Of a DNA stretch of 28,469 nucleotides, positions 22,112-28,469 are shown piece after piece (the stretch's first letter is position 1; each line of letters opens with the position of its first letter). The position numbers were made by a program, and so were the translations under genes. The notes below the pieces were generated by a model. That model searched no databases and was not told the DNA's origin. It worked only from the letters and a program-made list of their open reading frames with translations. The DNA is from Granulicatella adiacens (GTDB lineage: Bacteria > Bacillota > Bacilli > Lactobacillales > Aerococcaceae): contig JAGZLX010000017.1 of the NCBI GenBank assembly GCA_018364485.1, forward strand, positions 1 through 28,469. The letters run 5' to 3'.

Positions 22112-23074
22112 ATGTGGGGTATGATTGCGACATGGAGAATGGCGCTCGAAGGAATCCAGAAGGTGACCCCGAATTTAGAAGCGGGCGGGACTGCAGGAGA
22201 TGCTATTGAAGGCGCGATTAAAGAAGTGGAGGACTTCCCTTACTTTAAATCTGTTGGATATGGCGGACTTCCAAACGAAGAGATGGAAGTGGAGCTAGAT
22301 GCCGCTTATTTAGATGGATCGACGTTTGATTTCGGTGCGGTTTGCGCATTGAAACAGTTTGCCAATCCCATCTCGGTGGCGCGTGCCTTAAGCGCGTATA
22401 AAGTGAATAATGTGTTGGTCGGAGAAGGGGCAGCAGCTTTTGCGAAGGCTCATCATTTCGAAGAAAAAGACATGCTGACGGACCGTGCGAAGATTCATTT
22501 CCATAACCGATTAAAAGACATCGAACGCGAACAGCTCACACCGTATGCCGGACATGATACGGTAGGTATGGTGGGATTGGACGCGGCTGGAGATATGGTC
22601 GCAGGAACATCAACGAGTGGACTCTTTATGAAGAAACCAGGTCGAGTTGGGGACTCCCCATTTATCGGCTCTGGATTATATGTCGATAGCACGATTGGTG
22701 GTGCCACAGCAACAGGCCTAGGCGAGGACTTGATGAAGGGCGTAATTTCTTATGAAATCGTTCGTCTGATGAAAGAAGGCCTCAGTCCACAAAAGGCGTG
22801 TGAGAAAGCCGTGAGTGACCTCGCAGAACGATTGAAGAGAACGCGTGGTGAGGCAGGAGATATTTCTGTAGTGGCCATGAATGCCAAAGGGGACTTTGGG
22901 GCAGCTTCCAATATCGAGAACTTCTCATTTGTCGTTGCCACAAGTACATTAGCACCAACGGTATTCCGTGTACATCCGCAAAGTGATGGCACGATGTGTC
23001 ATGAATTAGCGACAAAGGAATGGCTTGAAGCGTATTTAGAAGAACGTATGAAGCCATTGGAGGTCAAAGAATGA
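22112..23074 (+). CDS. Glycosylasparaginase-type Ntn hydrolase (N4-(beta-GlcNAc)-L-asparaginase family)
   Basis: A 320-residue N-terminal-nucleophile hydrolase of the asparaginase-2 family, closest by motif to glycosylasparaginase (AGA). The processing site GHDTVGMVGLD places the nucleophile at Thr150; autocleavage before it would give alpha (1-149) and beta (150-320) chains. The following stretch AGTSTSGL, GRVGDSPFIGSGLYVD and GGATATGLGED match the human AGA beta-chain segments closely. AGA proteins split the GlcNAc-Asn amide bond; plain isoaspartyl peptidases have the same fold, so substrate stays open. No signal peptide: the protein is cytoplasmic. AGAGGTG is 7 bp before ATG 22112. Overlaps the M20 gene by 4 bp. 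Confidence 0.9.
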   Translation: MWGMIATWRMALEGIQKVTPNLEAGGTAGDAIEGAIKEVEDFPYFKSVGYGGLPNEEMEVELDAAYLDGSTFDFGAVCALKQFANPISVARALSAYKVNNVLVGEGAAAFAKAHHFEEKDMLTDRAKIHFHNRLKDIEREQLTPYAGHDTVGMVGLDAAGDMVAGTSTSGLFMKKPGRVGDSPFIGSGLYVDSTIGGATATGLGEDLMKGVISYEIVRLMKEGLSPQKACEKAVSDLAERLKRTRGEAGDISVVAMNAKGDFGAASNIENFSFVVATSTLAPTVFRVHPQSDGTMCHELATKEWLEAYLEERMKPLEVKE

Positions 23075-24207
23075 ATCAAGAAGAATGGATTGCGGAACTA
23101 AAAGGAATTCAGCCCGCACTATTTGAAGGACTAAGACGAATGGTCGCTATCCCAAGTATTCGAGGGGAAGCAGAAGAAGGCGCTCCGTTCGGAAAGGGAC
23201 CTAGACAAGCGCTTGATGAAGTGCTTGCGATTGCCAATGAACTTGGATTTCAAACGAAGAATATCGATAACAAGATTGGATACGCGCAGTACGGAGAAGA
23301 CCGACCAGATGGCGCGTACTATGGCATCTTTGGTCACGTGGATGTGATGCCGCTTGGAGAGGGATGGATTTCTCCAGCACTCGTACTTACGGTTCGTGAC
23401 GGAAGACTCTACGGACGCGGGACACTGGATAACAAGGGGCCAATTCTATCGAATTTATATGCGTTATACGTATTAAAGGAAAAAGGTGTAACCTTTGATC
23501 GACCTGTTCGGATTGTCTTTGGGACGAATGAGGAGACAGGATTTGGATGCGTGAAGCACTATTTAACGAAAGAAATTCCTCCGACATTCGGGTGGACGCC
23601 AGACTGTAAATGGCCAGTCGTTTACGGCGAACGCGGTCGTCTCAGAGTACGATTGTCTGTATCCTCGGATAAAGTATCCGGATTGTATACATTTGCCAAC
23701 GAAAAACTTCTCCATACAAACCATCGCGGGGAAGAATTGGGCATCGCCTATGAAGATAGTGACTTCGGGATGATGCAACTGAGAGGAGAAACGTTTGGAG
23801 TGGAAGACGGTCGCCATTATGTCGAATGGACGATGTGCTATCCAGCAAGTTGCACAAAAGACGAGTTGGTTGAGAAAATCAATGCGCATGTACCAGAAGG
23901 TGGTGTGCTAGACGTGATTTCGCATTGGGACCCAGTGCTCTATGACAAGGATTCCGCCTATGTGCAAGCCTTGCAGAAGGTGTACACGGATATCACGCAG
24001 AGCGATAGCGTTCCAGTGACGACAACAGGTGGAACTTATGCCAAAATCATTCCAAATATTATCGCGTATGGGCCAAGTTTCCCAGGGCAAAGAGACATTG
24101 CGCATTTGCCAAACGAATGGATTGGCATTAAAGACTTAGAAACAGATACGATTATTTACGGATTAGCGCTACTTGCATTGTCGCGCATGAAAGAAGGGAC
24201 GTTATGA
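23071..24207 (+). CDS. M20-family metallopeptidase, compact form
   Basis: A 378-residue zinc peptidase of the M20 family (PepV/ArgE/DapE group). Metal and catalytic residues are visible: GHVDVMPLG (His89, Asp91), GRGTLDNKGP (Asp120), the catalytic and metal-binding pair EETGFG (Glu154, Glu155) and the WTPDCKWP segment (Asp178). PepV dipeptidases are about 465 residues; this one is shorter, and the lid/dimerisation part seems reduced. It could release or deacylate an amino acid from the imported conjugate. ATGA overlaps join it to the genes on both sides, indicating translational coupling. The exact substrate is unknown. Confidence 0.9.
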   Translation: MNQEEWIAELKGIQPALFEGLRRMVAIPSIRGEAEEGAPFGKGPRQALDEVLAIANELGFQTKNIDNKIGYAQYGEDRPDGAYYGIFGHVDVMPLGEGWISPALVLTVRDGRLYGRGTLDNKGPILSNLYALYVLKEKGVTFDRPVRIVFGTNEETGFGCVKHYLTKEIPPTFGWTPDCKWPVVYGERGRLRVRLSVSSDKVSGLYTFANEKLLHTNHRGEELGIAYEDSDFGMMQLRGETFGVEDGRHYVEWTMCYPASCTKDELVEKINAHVPEGGVLDVISHWDPVLYDKDSAYVQALQKVYTDITQSDSVPVTTTGGTYAKIIPNIIAYGPSFPGQRDIAHLPNEWIGIKDLETDTIIYGLALLALSRMKEGTL

Positions 24208-24953
24208 CAGTAGAAGTATGTGCTGGAAGCATCGTAGACTGCCAGATTGCAGAGCGCTCTGGTGCTGACCGCATTGAATTGAATAGCGCGCTTTTCTTAG
24301 GAGGATTAACGCCAAGTATCGGCACCTTGCAAAAAGTGCTCGATTCTGGAGTGAGACTTCCAATTGTCTGTATGGTTCGTCCTCGCGGGGCAGGATTTTG
24401 CTACACGAAGGAAGAATTTGAGAGCATGCTCATCGATGCAAAACTCTTATTAGAAGCAGGTGCGAAAGGGTTAGCGTTTGGATTTCTATTAGAAGACCGG
24501 ACGATTGACTGGAATCGTACGAAGCAGATGATTGAGTTGTGTCAGAAATATCATGCCGAGAGTGTGTTCCATAAGGCGTTTGACCTTGTGCCGGATGTGA
24601 ATAGTGCTATCGAGGGCTTGATAAAGCTTGGATGCACGCGCATTTTAACAGGGGGACAGCAGGCGCACATTGAGAAAGGAATTCCGCTCTTAAAAGACTT
24701 GCAAGCTCGCTACGGAAGTCAGATTGAACTGCTTTGTGGCGGCGGTGTCACTAAAGAAAATGTGCAGCACTTAATGCAGGAGACGGGGATTTCACAAATC
24801 CATGGAACGTTTAAGACGTGGAAGACGGATCCGACGACTGCCGGCGAGTGGCTCAGCTATGCCTATCATGAAAATGGCGATTACGAACAGACGGATGAAG
24901 CGTTGTTGAAAGAGGTAGTGGCGCTTGTTCGCGGACAGGAGGAAACGAAATGA
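24204..24953 (+). CDS. cutC: CutC-family TIM-barrel protein
   Basis: A 249-residue member of the CutC family, a (beta/alpha)8 barrel first linked to copper homeostasis in E. coli, a role that has been questioned. The family signature is plain: MTVEVCAGSI, then GADRIELNSALFLGGLTPSIGT, MVRPRGAGFCY, VFHKAFDL, LTGGQQAH and ELLCGGGVT. Its location inside a PTS-peptidase operon, with 4-bp overlaps on both sides, argues for an enzymatic role in carbohydrate or amino-sugar breakdown rather than metal handling here. That reading is inferred from context. Confidence 0.92.
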   Translation: MTVEVCAGSIVDCQIAERSGADRIELNSALFLGGLTPSIGTLQKVLDSGVRLPIVCMVRPRGAGFCYTKEEFESMLIDAKLLLEAGAKGLAFGFLLEDRTIDWNRTKQMIELCQKYHAESVFHKAFDLVPDVNSAIEGLIKLGCTRILTGGQQAHIEKGIPLLKDLQARYGSQIELLCGGGVTKENVQHLMQETGISQIHGTFKTWKTDPTTAGEWLSYAYHENGDYEQTDEALLKEVVALVRGQEETK

Positions 24954-25846
24954 GTAAACGATTGTTAAATTGTGTGGCCAGTGATTTCAGAAAAATGACC
25001 GGAAAGGAACTGAAAAAGGCGATTGAAGCCGCAGAAGGAAGAACAGTCTGCTGTGAAACGGTATGCGTGAGACCTACTTTCTTAAATGAATTATCCAACG
25101 CAGAAATCGCAAAGGCATTCGGTGGAGACATGGTGCTCTTAAATGGATTCGACTGCTTCGATCCGCTCATCTATGGGGCTGAAGAAAGCGAAAATCCAGT
25201 GCAACGCGCGAAAGAACTGAGTGGGTTACCAATCGGAGCGAACTTGGAACCAGTGGATATGAATGCGGAGATGCTAGAAACACGCATCGAAATTTCACCT
25301 GGTCGTACTTGTACTGTTGAAACGGTGAAACGTGCAGAAGAACTTGGTCTTGATTTTATCTGCTTAACCGGAAATCCAGGGACAGGGGTAACGAATGAAA
25401 CGATTGAAGCGTCACTCGCCATGGTGAAACAACACTATTCAGGGCTTGTGATTGCTGGGAAGATGCACGGAGCAGGCTCGAAGGAACCTGTGATGAACGT
25501 GGAAATCGCGAAACGCTTTATTAAAGCAGGGGCCGATGTGATTCTTGTGCCAGCAGTTGGAACGGTGCCAGGGTTTACGGATGAAGAACTGGTGGAAATT
25601 GTGAAAGAGGCGCATGCCAATGATGCACTTGTACTTTCTGCGATTGGAACAAGCCAAGAAGGTTCTTCAAGAGAAGTCATCGAACAAATTGCTATCCGTA
25701 ATAAAGTTGCCGGTGTGGATATTCAACATATCGGGGACGCAGGATACGGCGGTTTAGCGACAGTGGAAAATATTTACGCATTGTCAGTTGCGATTCGAGG
25801 AATTCGTCATACAGTAGCTCGTATGGCTCGCTCAGCGATTCGTTAA
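24950..25846 (+). CDS. BtpA/DUF7916-like TIM-barrel protein
   Basis: A 298-residue protein of a family often labelled haloacid dehalogenase-like, though I see no HAD motif (DxDxT). Repeating strand-turn pieces (GDMVLLNGFDCF, LPIGANLEPVD, LDFICLTGNPGTGV, LVIAGKMHGAG, ADVILVPAVGTVPG, DIQHIGDAGYGG) point to a TIM barrel resembling the BtpA-like/DUF7916 group; the exact family name is from memory. These often sit beside PTS genes. The start overlaps cutC by 4 bp after AGGAGG. It ends the operon, 7 bp before a bidirectional terminator. Two TIM-barrel enzymes in a row suggest consecutive steps on a sugar or sugar phosphate. Function unproven. Confidence 0.75.
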   Translation: MSKRLLNCVASDFRKMTGKELKKAIEAAEGRTVCCETVCVRPTFLNELSNAEIAKAFGGDMVLLNGFDCFDPLIYGAEESENPVQRAKELSGLPIGANLEPVDMNAEMLETRIEISPGRTCTVETVKRAEELGLDFICLTGNPGTGVTNETIEASLAMVKQHYSGLVIAGKMHGAGSKEPVMNVEIAKRFIKAGADVILVPAVGTVPGFTDEELVEIVKEAHANDALVLSAIGTSQEGSSREVIEQIAIRNKVAGVDIQHIGDAGYGGLATVENIYALSVAIRGIRHTVARMARSAIR

Positions 25847-25853
25847 GATAATA

Positions 25854-25898
25854 AAAAAAGAACAGCACACTAGCTTAAGGCTGGTGTGCTGGTTTTTG
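25854..25898. terminator. Bidirectional terminator ending the PTS operon
   Basis: AACAGCACACTAGC (25861-25874) pairs with GCTGGTGTGCTGGTT (25880-25894), with T residues after it on the plus strand and an A run (25854-25860) before it that gives a T run on the minus strand. It can serve both this operon and the converging minus-strand gene. Confidence 0.85.
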
Positions 25899-25920
25899 TG
25901 TTCTGTCTTTCTGCCTGTGA

Positions 25921-26072
25921 AGTTGAGTTCGGGCTCACATCCTAGTAGTTGAGTTCGCAAAAGCAGAGGCTCAAGCCTTTCGAGTTTAGTCCGCACGGTC
26001 TTTCAGACCGCTTACGGCTAAACTGCGAACCGTCATCGCCTCTGAACGCTTTTGCTCACATCCTAGTTGTTT
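25921..26072. repeat. Palindromic element with flanking direct repeats
   Basis: GCTCACATCCTAGTAGTT (25933-25950) recurs as GCTCACATCCTAGTTGTT (26054-26071), and AGTTGAGTTCG occurs at 25921 and 25947. Between the long repeats lie nested palindromes: GCAAAAGC-AGAGGC with GCCTCT-GAAC-GCTTTTGC, then AGTTTAG-T-CCG with CGG-CTAAACT, then CGGTCT-TTC-AGACCG at the tip. The right direct repeat contains the stop codon of the minus-strand CBS gene. It resembles a small insertion with a target duplication or a folded 3' element. Not recognised. Confidence 0.6.
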
Positions 26073-26701
26073 TGCAAATCCTCTACTTCCGCAACAGAGT
26101 AGTCTTTCTTTTCGAGGCCGTCGATGATTTGTTTTAGGGTGTCTTTTGTCACGCCTGCTGGCAATGTAATCAAGATACGGCGTAAGCTTTTATCTTTCTC
26201 AGTATCGATAGTCATTACGTTCGCGATAGAAGCATACTTGTTAATCACTTTAGAGATATTCGCAAGTGCGCCTTTTTCACCGCCAGAGATAATCGTTAAT
26301 ACGTAAGAACCGTTTTTCACGTTCCATGATTCTTGAAGCATGCTAAGTAAGCTGCTGTGTGTCAAGATTCCGTAGAAACGTTGTTGTTTATCTAACACGG
26401 CAATGTAAGGTAATTCTTTAATCGTGAAGAACACTTTGAAGAAAGAGCTATCCACGCTGATGAATTTAGTTGAGTTTTTAATTAAATGAGTAACTGGAAG
26501 ACTCATATCTCCACCGTTTGCTTTGTGGCGATAGATATGCATTTTATAAATGTTTCCTCTAAAGAACGTTTCCGTTTCATCTAATACAGGAACACAGCGG
26601 TACCCTGATTCTTCTAAAATCGTAATCGCTTCTTCTAACGTGCATGATTCTTTAACGACCGTTAGACTCTTTTTTGGAACTACAAGAGATTTTAATAACA
26701 T
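26063..26701 (-). CDS. CBS-pair plus ACT-domain protein
   Basis: A 212-residue cytoplasmic protein with a CBS domain pair (about 1-125: PKKSLTVV, GYRCVPVLDE and ELPYIAVLDKQQRFYGILT) followed by a C-terminal ACT domain (about 135-205: YVLTIISGGEKGALANISKVI). This order occurs in AcuB-like proteins and, as I recall, in c-di-AMP-binding CbpA of Listeria; ligands could be adenine nucleotides or c-di-AMP with an amino acid. No enzyme domain is attached, so it is likely a sensor. The start is the ATG at 26701, 7 bp from AAGGAGG; an in-frame ATG at 26707 would be 1 bp from it. The stop lies in a repeated sequence. Confidence 0.85.
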   Translation of the reverse strand: MLLKSLVVPKKSLTVVKESCTLEEAITILEESGYRCVPVLDETETFFRGNIYKMHIYRHKANGGDMSLPVTHLIKNSTKFISVDSSFFKVFFTIKELPYIAVLDKQQRFYGILTHSSLLSMLQESWNVKNGSYVLTIISGGEKGALANISKVINKYASIANVMTIDTEKDKSLRRILITLPAGVTKDTLKQIIDGLEKKDYSVAEVEDLQNN

Positions 26702-26733
26702 ACTCATTCCTCCTTGAGATTGGTTTCACTACA

Positions 26734-26761
26734 ATAGTACCACTTTTTAGGCAAATTGTAA
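26734..26761 (-). promoter_or_regulatory. Promoter of the CBS-ACT gene
   Basis: On the minus strand TTACAA (26761-26756), 16 bp, TACTAT (26739-26734), 32 bp before the start codon. Confidence 0.5.
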
Positions 26762-26865
26762 CTAGAAAAGTTAGGAAATGATGAGAAAATGAAAAGAATC
26801 TATCTGAAAAATGCATTAGAAAGGGCTTTAAACATTAAAGAACCATTACAAAACAGGGGAAAATC

Positions 26866-26893
26866 TTGATTTTTCAAAAAAAACTGATATGAT
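26866..26893 (+). promoter_or_regulatory. Promoter of the CNNM-type gene
   Basis: TTGATT (26866-26871), 16 bp, TATGAT (26888-26893), about 58 bp before the start. Confidence 0.55.
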
Positions 26894-26951
26894 ATCTCTA
26901 TACCATTCATAGAATAGGTAAAATCTATAGTTAAAAGGGGTTAACAAAATT

Positions 26952-28325
26952 ATGACAGCTGATTCAGATGGGAGTTCGCTGGGAGTCCAGATCTTAATCA
27001 TTGTATTATTAACTGCATTAAATGCATTTTTCTCTGCAGCAGAGATTGCGTTTGTGTCTATCAACCAAGGAAAAATGGCACAGAAAGCGCAAGAAGGAGA
27101 TAAGAGAGCCATTAAGGTAATGCGCTTATTAGAGAATTCAGATGAGTTTCTCGCAACAATTCAAGTAGCCATTACATTCGCAGGGTTCTTCTCAAGTGCG
27201 TCTGCCGCTACAAGTTTCTCTTCACGAATCCAACCATTATTAGGAAACATTCCTGGAGCTGAAACATTATCACTTGTGATTGTGACAGTCGTTCTAGCAT
27301 ACCTTACTTTAGTATTTGGGGAATTATATCCAAAACAAGTGGCGTTGCAAGTAGCAGAACAAATTGCATTATATACTGCAGGACCAATTTTGTTTGTCAA
27401 AAAGATTGCAAAACCATTCGTATGGATTTTGACGTTCTCAACAGGATTATTAAAACGAATGACACCAATCGAATTTTCGAGGGTAGAAGAAAAATTAACA
27501 CGAAGCGAGATGAAGTCTTTACTTGCCAACAGCCGTAACGACGGAGCGATTGATATTTCCGAGTTCGCGATGATGCAAGGGGTACTTTCTCTAGATACAA
27601 AACTAGCACGTGAAGTGATGGTGCCACGTACGGATACATTAATGATTGACGTGGATGACGATATTTCAGAGAACCTAGAGACAATCTTGAACTGTTCATA
27701 TTCTCGTCTTCCTCTTTACGAAGAAGATAAGGATAAAGTAATCGGAGTTATTCACGTAAAAGATGTTTTCCGTGCTGCAAGAGAGCAAGGATTCGACAAT
27801 ATTGACTTACGTGCCTTAGCGCATGAGCCAGTATTCGTTCCATCAACGATTTTCGTAGATGATTTATTAGTAGAATTTAGAAAAACTCGTCAACACTTAG
27901 CGGTATTGAAAGATGAATACGGCGGGGTTGAAGGGATTGTTACATTAGAAGACTTGATTGAAGAAATCGTCGGAGATATCGAAGACGAGTACGACGTAGA
28001 AGAACAAGAAGTCGTAGAAATTGACGAAAACAATTCGGTGATTGATGCCGGAATGTCACTCGACCGATTCAATCAAATCTATCAAACGTCATTAGAGTCT
28101 GATGAGGTGGATACGATGGCGGGTGCGATTATCGAGAAACTTGGCTACTTCCCAGATGATGATGAGGTAGTGAAGGTGAGATTCGAAGGGTTTATGTTAC
28201 AACCGACAGAAATCGAGAATGATCGTATTCGTAAGATCCATGTCACAAAACTTTCTGAGGAAGAACTTGAGCAGATTCGTGCTGAAGAAGGCGAAACAGA
28301 CGAAACCGATGAAGATAATGATTAA
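26952..28325 (+). CDS. CNNM/CorC-type membrane protein (hemolysin-like, Mg2+ efflux family)
   Basis: A 457-residue membrane protein: DUF21/CNNM transmembrane domain (about 10-190, with FFSAAEIAFVSI, ATIQVAITFAGF and FGELYPKQVAL), a CBS pair (about 215-335, with EVMVPRTD, SRLPLYEEDKDKVIGVIH and LAVLKDEYGGVEGIVTLEDLIEEIVGDIEDEYD, given here in pieces of the family signature), then a CorC_HlyC domain (about 345-430) and a very acidic tail. Family members export or balance magnesium; older labels call them hemolysins. AAAAGGGG is 10 bp before ATG 26952. It is divergent from the CBS-ACT gene, with separate promoters in the 250-bp gap. Confidence 0.93.
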   Translation: MTADSDGSSLGVQILIIVLLTALNAFFSAAEIAFVSINQGKMAQKAQEGDKRAIKVMRLLENSDEFLATIQVAITFAGFFSSASAATSFSSRIQPLLGNIPGAETLSLVIVTVVLAYLTLVFGELYPKQVALQVAEQIALYTAGPILFVKKIAKPFVWILTFSTGLLKRMTPIEFSRVEEKLTRSEMKSLLANSRNDGAIDISEFAMMQGVLSLDTKLAREVMVPRTDTLMIDVDDDISENLETILNCSYSRLPLYEEDKDKVIGVIHVKDVFRAAREQGFDNIDLRALAHEPVFVPSTIFVDDLLVEFRKTRQHLAVLKDEYGGVEGIVTLEDLIEEIVGDIEDEYDVEEQEVVEIDENNSVIDAGMSLDRFNQIYQTSLESDEVDTMAGAIIEKLGYFPDDDEVVKVRFEGFMLQPTEIENDRIRKIHVTKLSEEELEQIRAEEGETDETDEDND

Positions 28326-28330
28326 TCAAA

Positions 28331-28354
28331 GGAGGGGGCAACCCCTCCTTTTTT
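28331..28354 (+). terminator. Terminator after the CNNM-type gene
   Basis: GGAGGGG (28331-28337), loop GCAA, CCCCTCC (28342-28348), six T. Confidence 0.93.
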
Positions 28355-28360
28355 GTGTGC

Positions 28361-28385
28361 AAAAAAATAATAGACTTACGTCTAT
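28361..28385 (-). terminator. Minus-strand terminator at the end of repeat copy 3
   Basis: ATAGAC (28370-28375), loop, GTCTAT (28380-28385); on the minus strand it is followed by seven T (plus-strand A run 28361-28367). It would end a transcript carrying the third structured repeat. Confidence 0.65.
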
Positions 28386-28469
28386 CTTTCAGATTCCTCG
28401 GATGTCTTCATAATAGTCATAATGGGGCACCGGATTGAGCCGTACGTCTCAATTCCTACCAAGCTTCAA
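28386..28469 (-). repeat. Structured palindromic repeat, copy 3 (cut by window edge)
   Basis: Read on the minus strand: P3 ATTGAG-ACGTACGG-CTCAAT (28453-28434), then CCGGTGCCCCATTAT and CTATTATG, the same order as the 3' half of copies at 6821-6870 and 17330-17372. P3 again has AC...CGG in its loop while its stem sequence differs. The rest, with the partner strand of P1, lies beyond 28469. It is followed on the minus strand by a terminator and by GCACAC after the T run, as in copy 2. Confidence 0.7.

Noticed and set aside
25949..26137. Small open frame in the palindromic element before the CBS gene
   Set aside because: It runs through nested inverted repeats and into the opposite-strand gene, with no ribosome site.
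28434..28453. GAGCCGTACG as part of a group II intron domain V
   Set aside because: The domain V hairpin and a reverse transcriptase are absent; the bases belong to the P3 hairpin shared with two other copies.
1..28469. CRISPR array, prophage or transposase genes
   Set aside because: I saw no regularly spaced repeats, integrase, transposase or phage structural genes on either strand.

Overview
The window looks like chromosome of a low-GC Gram-positive coccus of the order Lactobacillales. Pointers are T-box leaders in front of argS and tyrS, strong purine-rich ribosome sites, consensus sigma-A promoters, a PcsB-type CHAP wall hydrolase with a WalR-like box, and PTS genes under a PRD regulator. 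Carnobacteriaceae or Aerococcaceae (Granulicatella-like) is my guess from gene style; no 16S is present.

Layout. 1-2420: end of an unidentified gene, then queG and trmL (both modify tRNA position 34) and a 51-residue membrane protein. 2423-5999: argS and tyrS, each with its own promoter and T-box leader (specifiers CGC and TAC). 6000-7149: a gene-free 1.15 kb with a terminator and the first copy of a three-stem structured repeat. 7150-10651: pcsB-like gene, two tandem paralogous lipoproteins, FMN riboswitch and ribU. 10804-12560: SLC13-type permease plus chorismate mutase. 12752-16796: AT-rich intracellular GH29 fucosidase and an SF2 helicase with a predicted membrane hairpin. 16913-17069: tRNA-Tyr and tRNA-Gln, followed by the second copy of the structured repeat.

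17565-25846 is the most interesting block: PRD-type PTS regulator, EIIA, EIIB and EIIC of the lactose/cellobiose family, then, behind an intercistronic terminator, a half-length GrdB-like protein, a glycosylasparaginase-type Ntn hydrolase, a compact M20 peptidase, a CutC-family protein and a BtpA-like/DUF7916-like TIM-barrel protein. The last four genes each overlap by 4 bp. I infer a PTS-fed catabolic pathway for a glycosyl-asparagine or similar amino-acid conjugate; this is a hypothesis.

25854-28469: bidirectional terminator, a palindromic repeat reaching the end of a minus-strand CBS-ACT gene, a CNNM/CorC-type membrane protein and, at the right edge, a third copy of the structured repeat on the minus strand. 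The three diverged copies keep their stems by compensatory changes, so they look like an RNA family or a palindromic intergenic element that I do not recognise.
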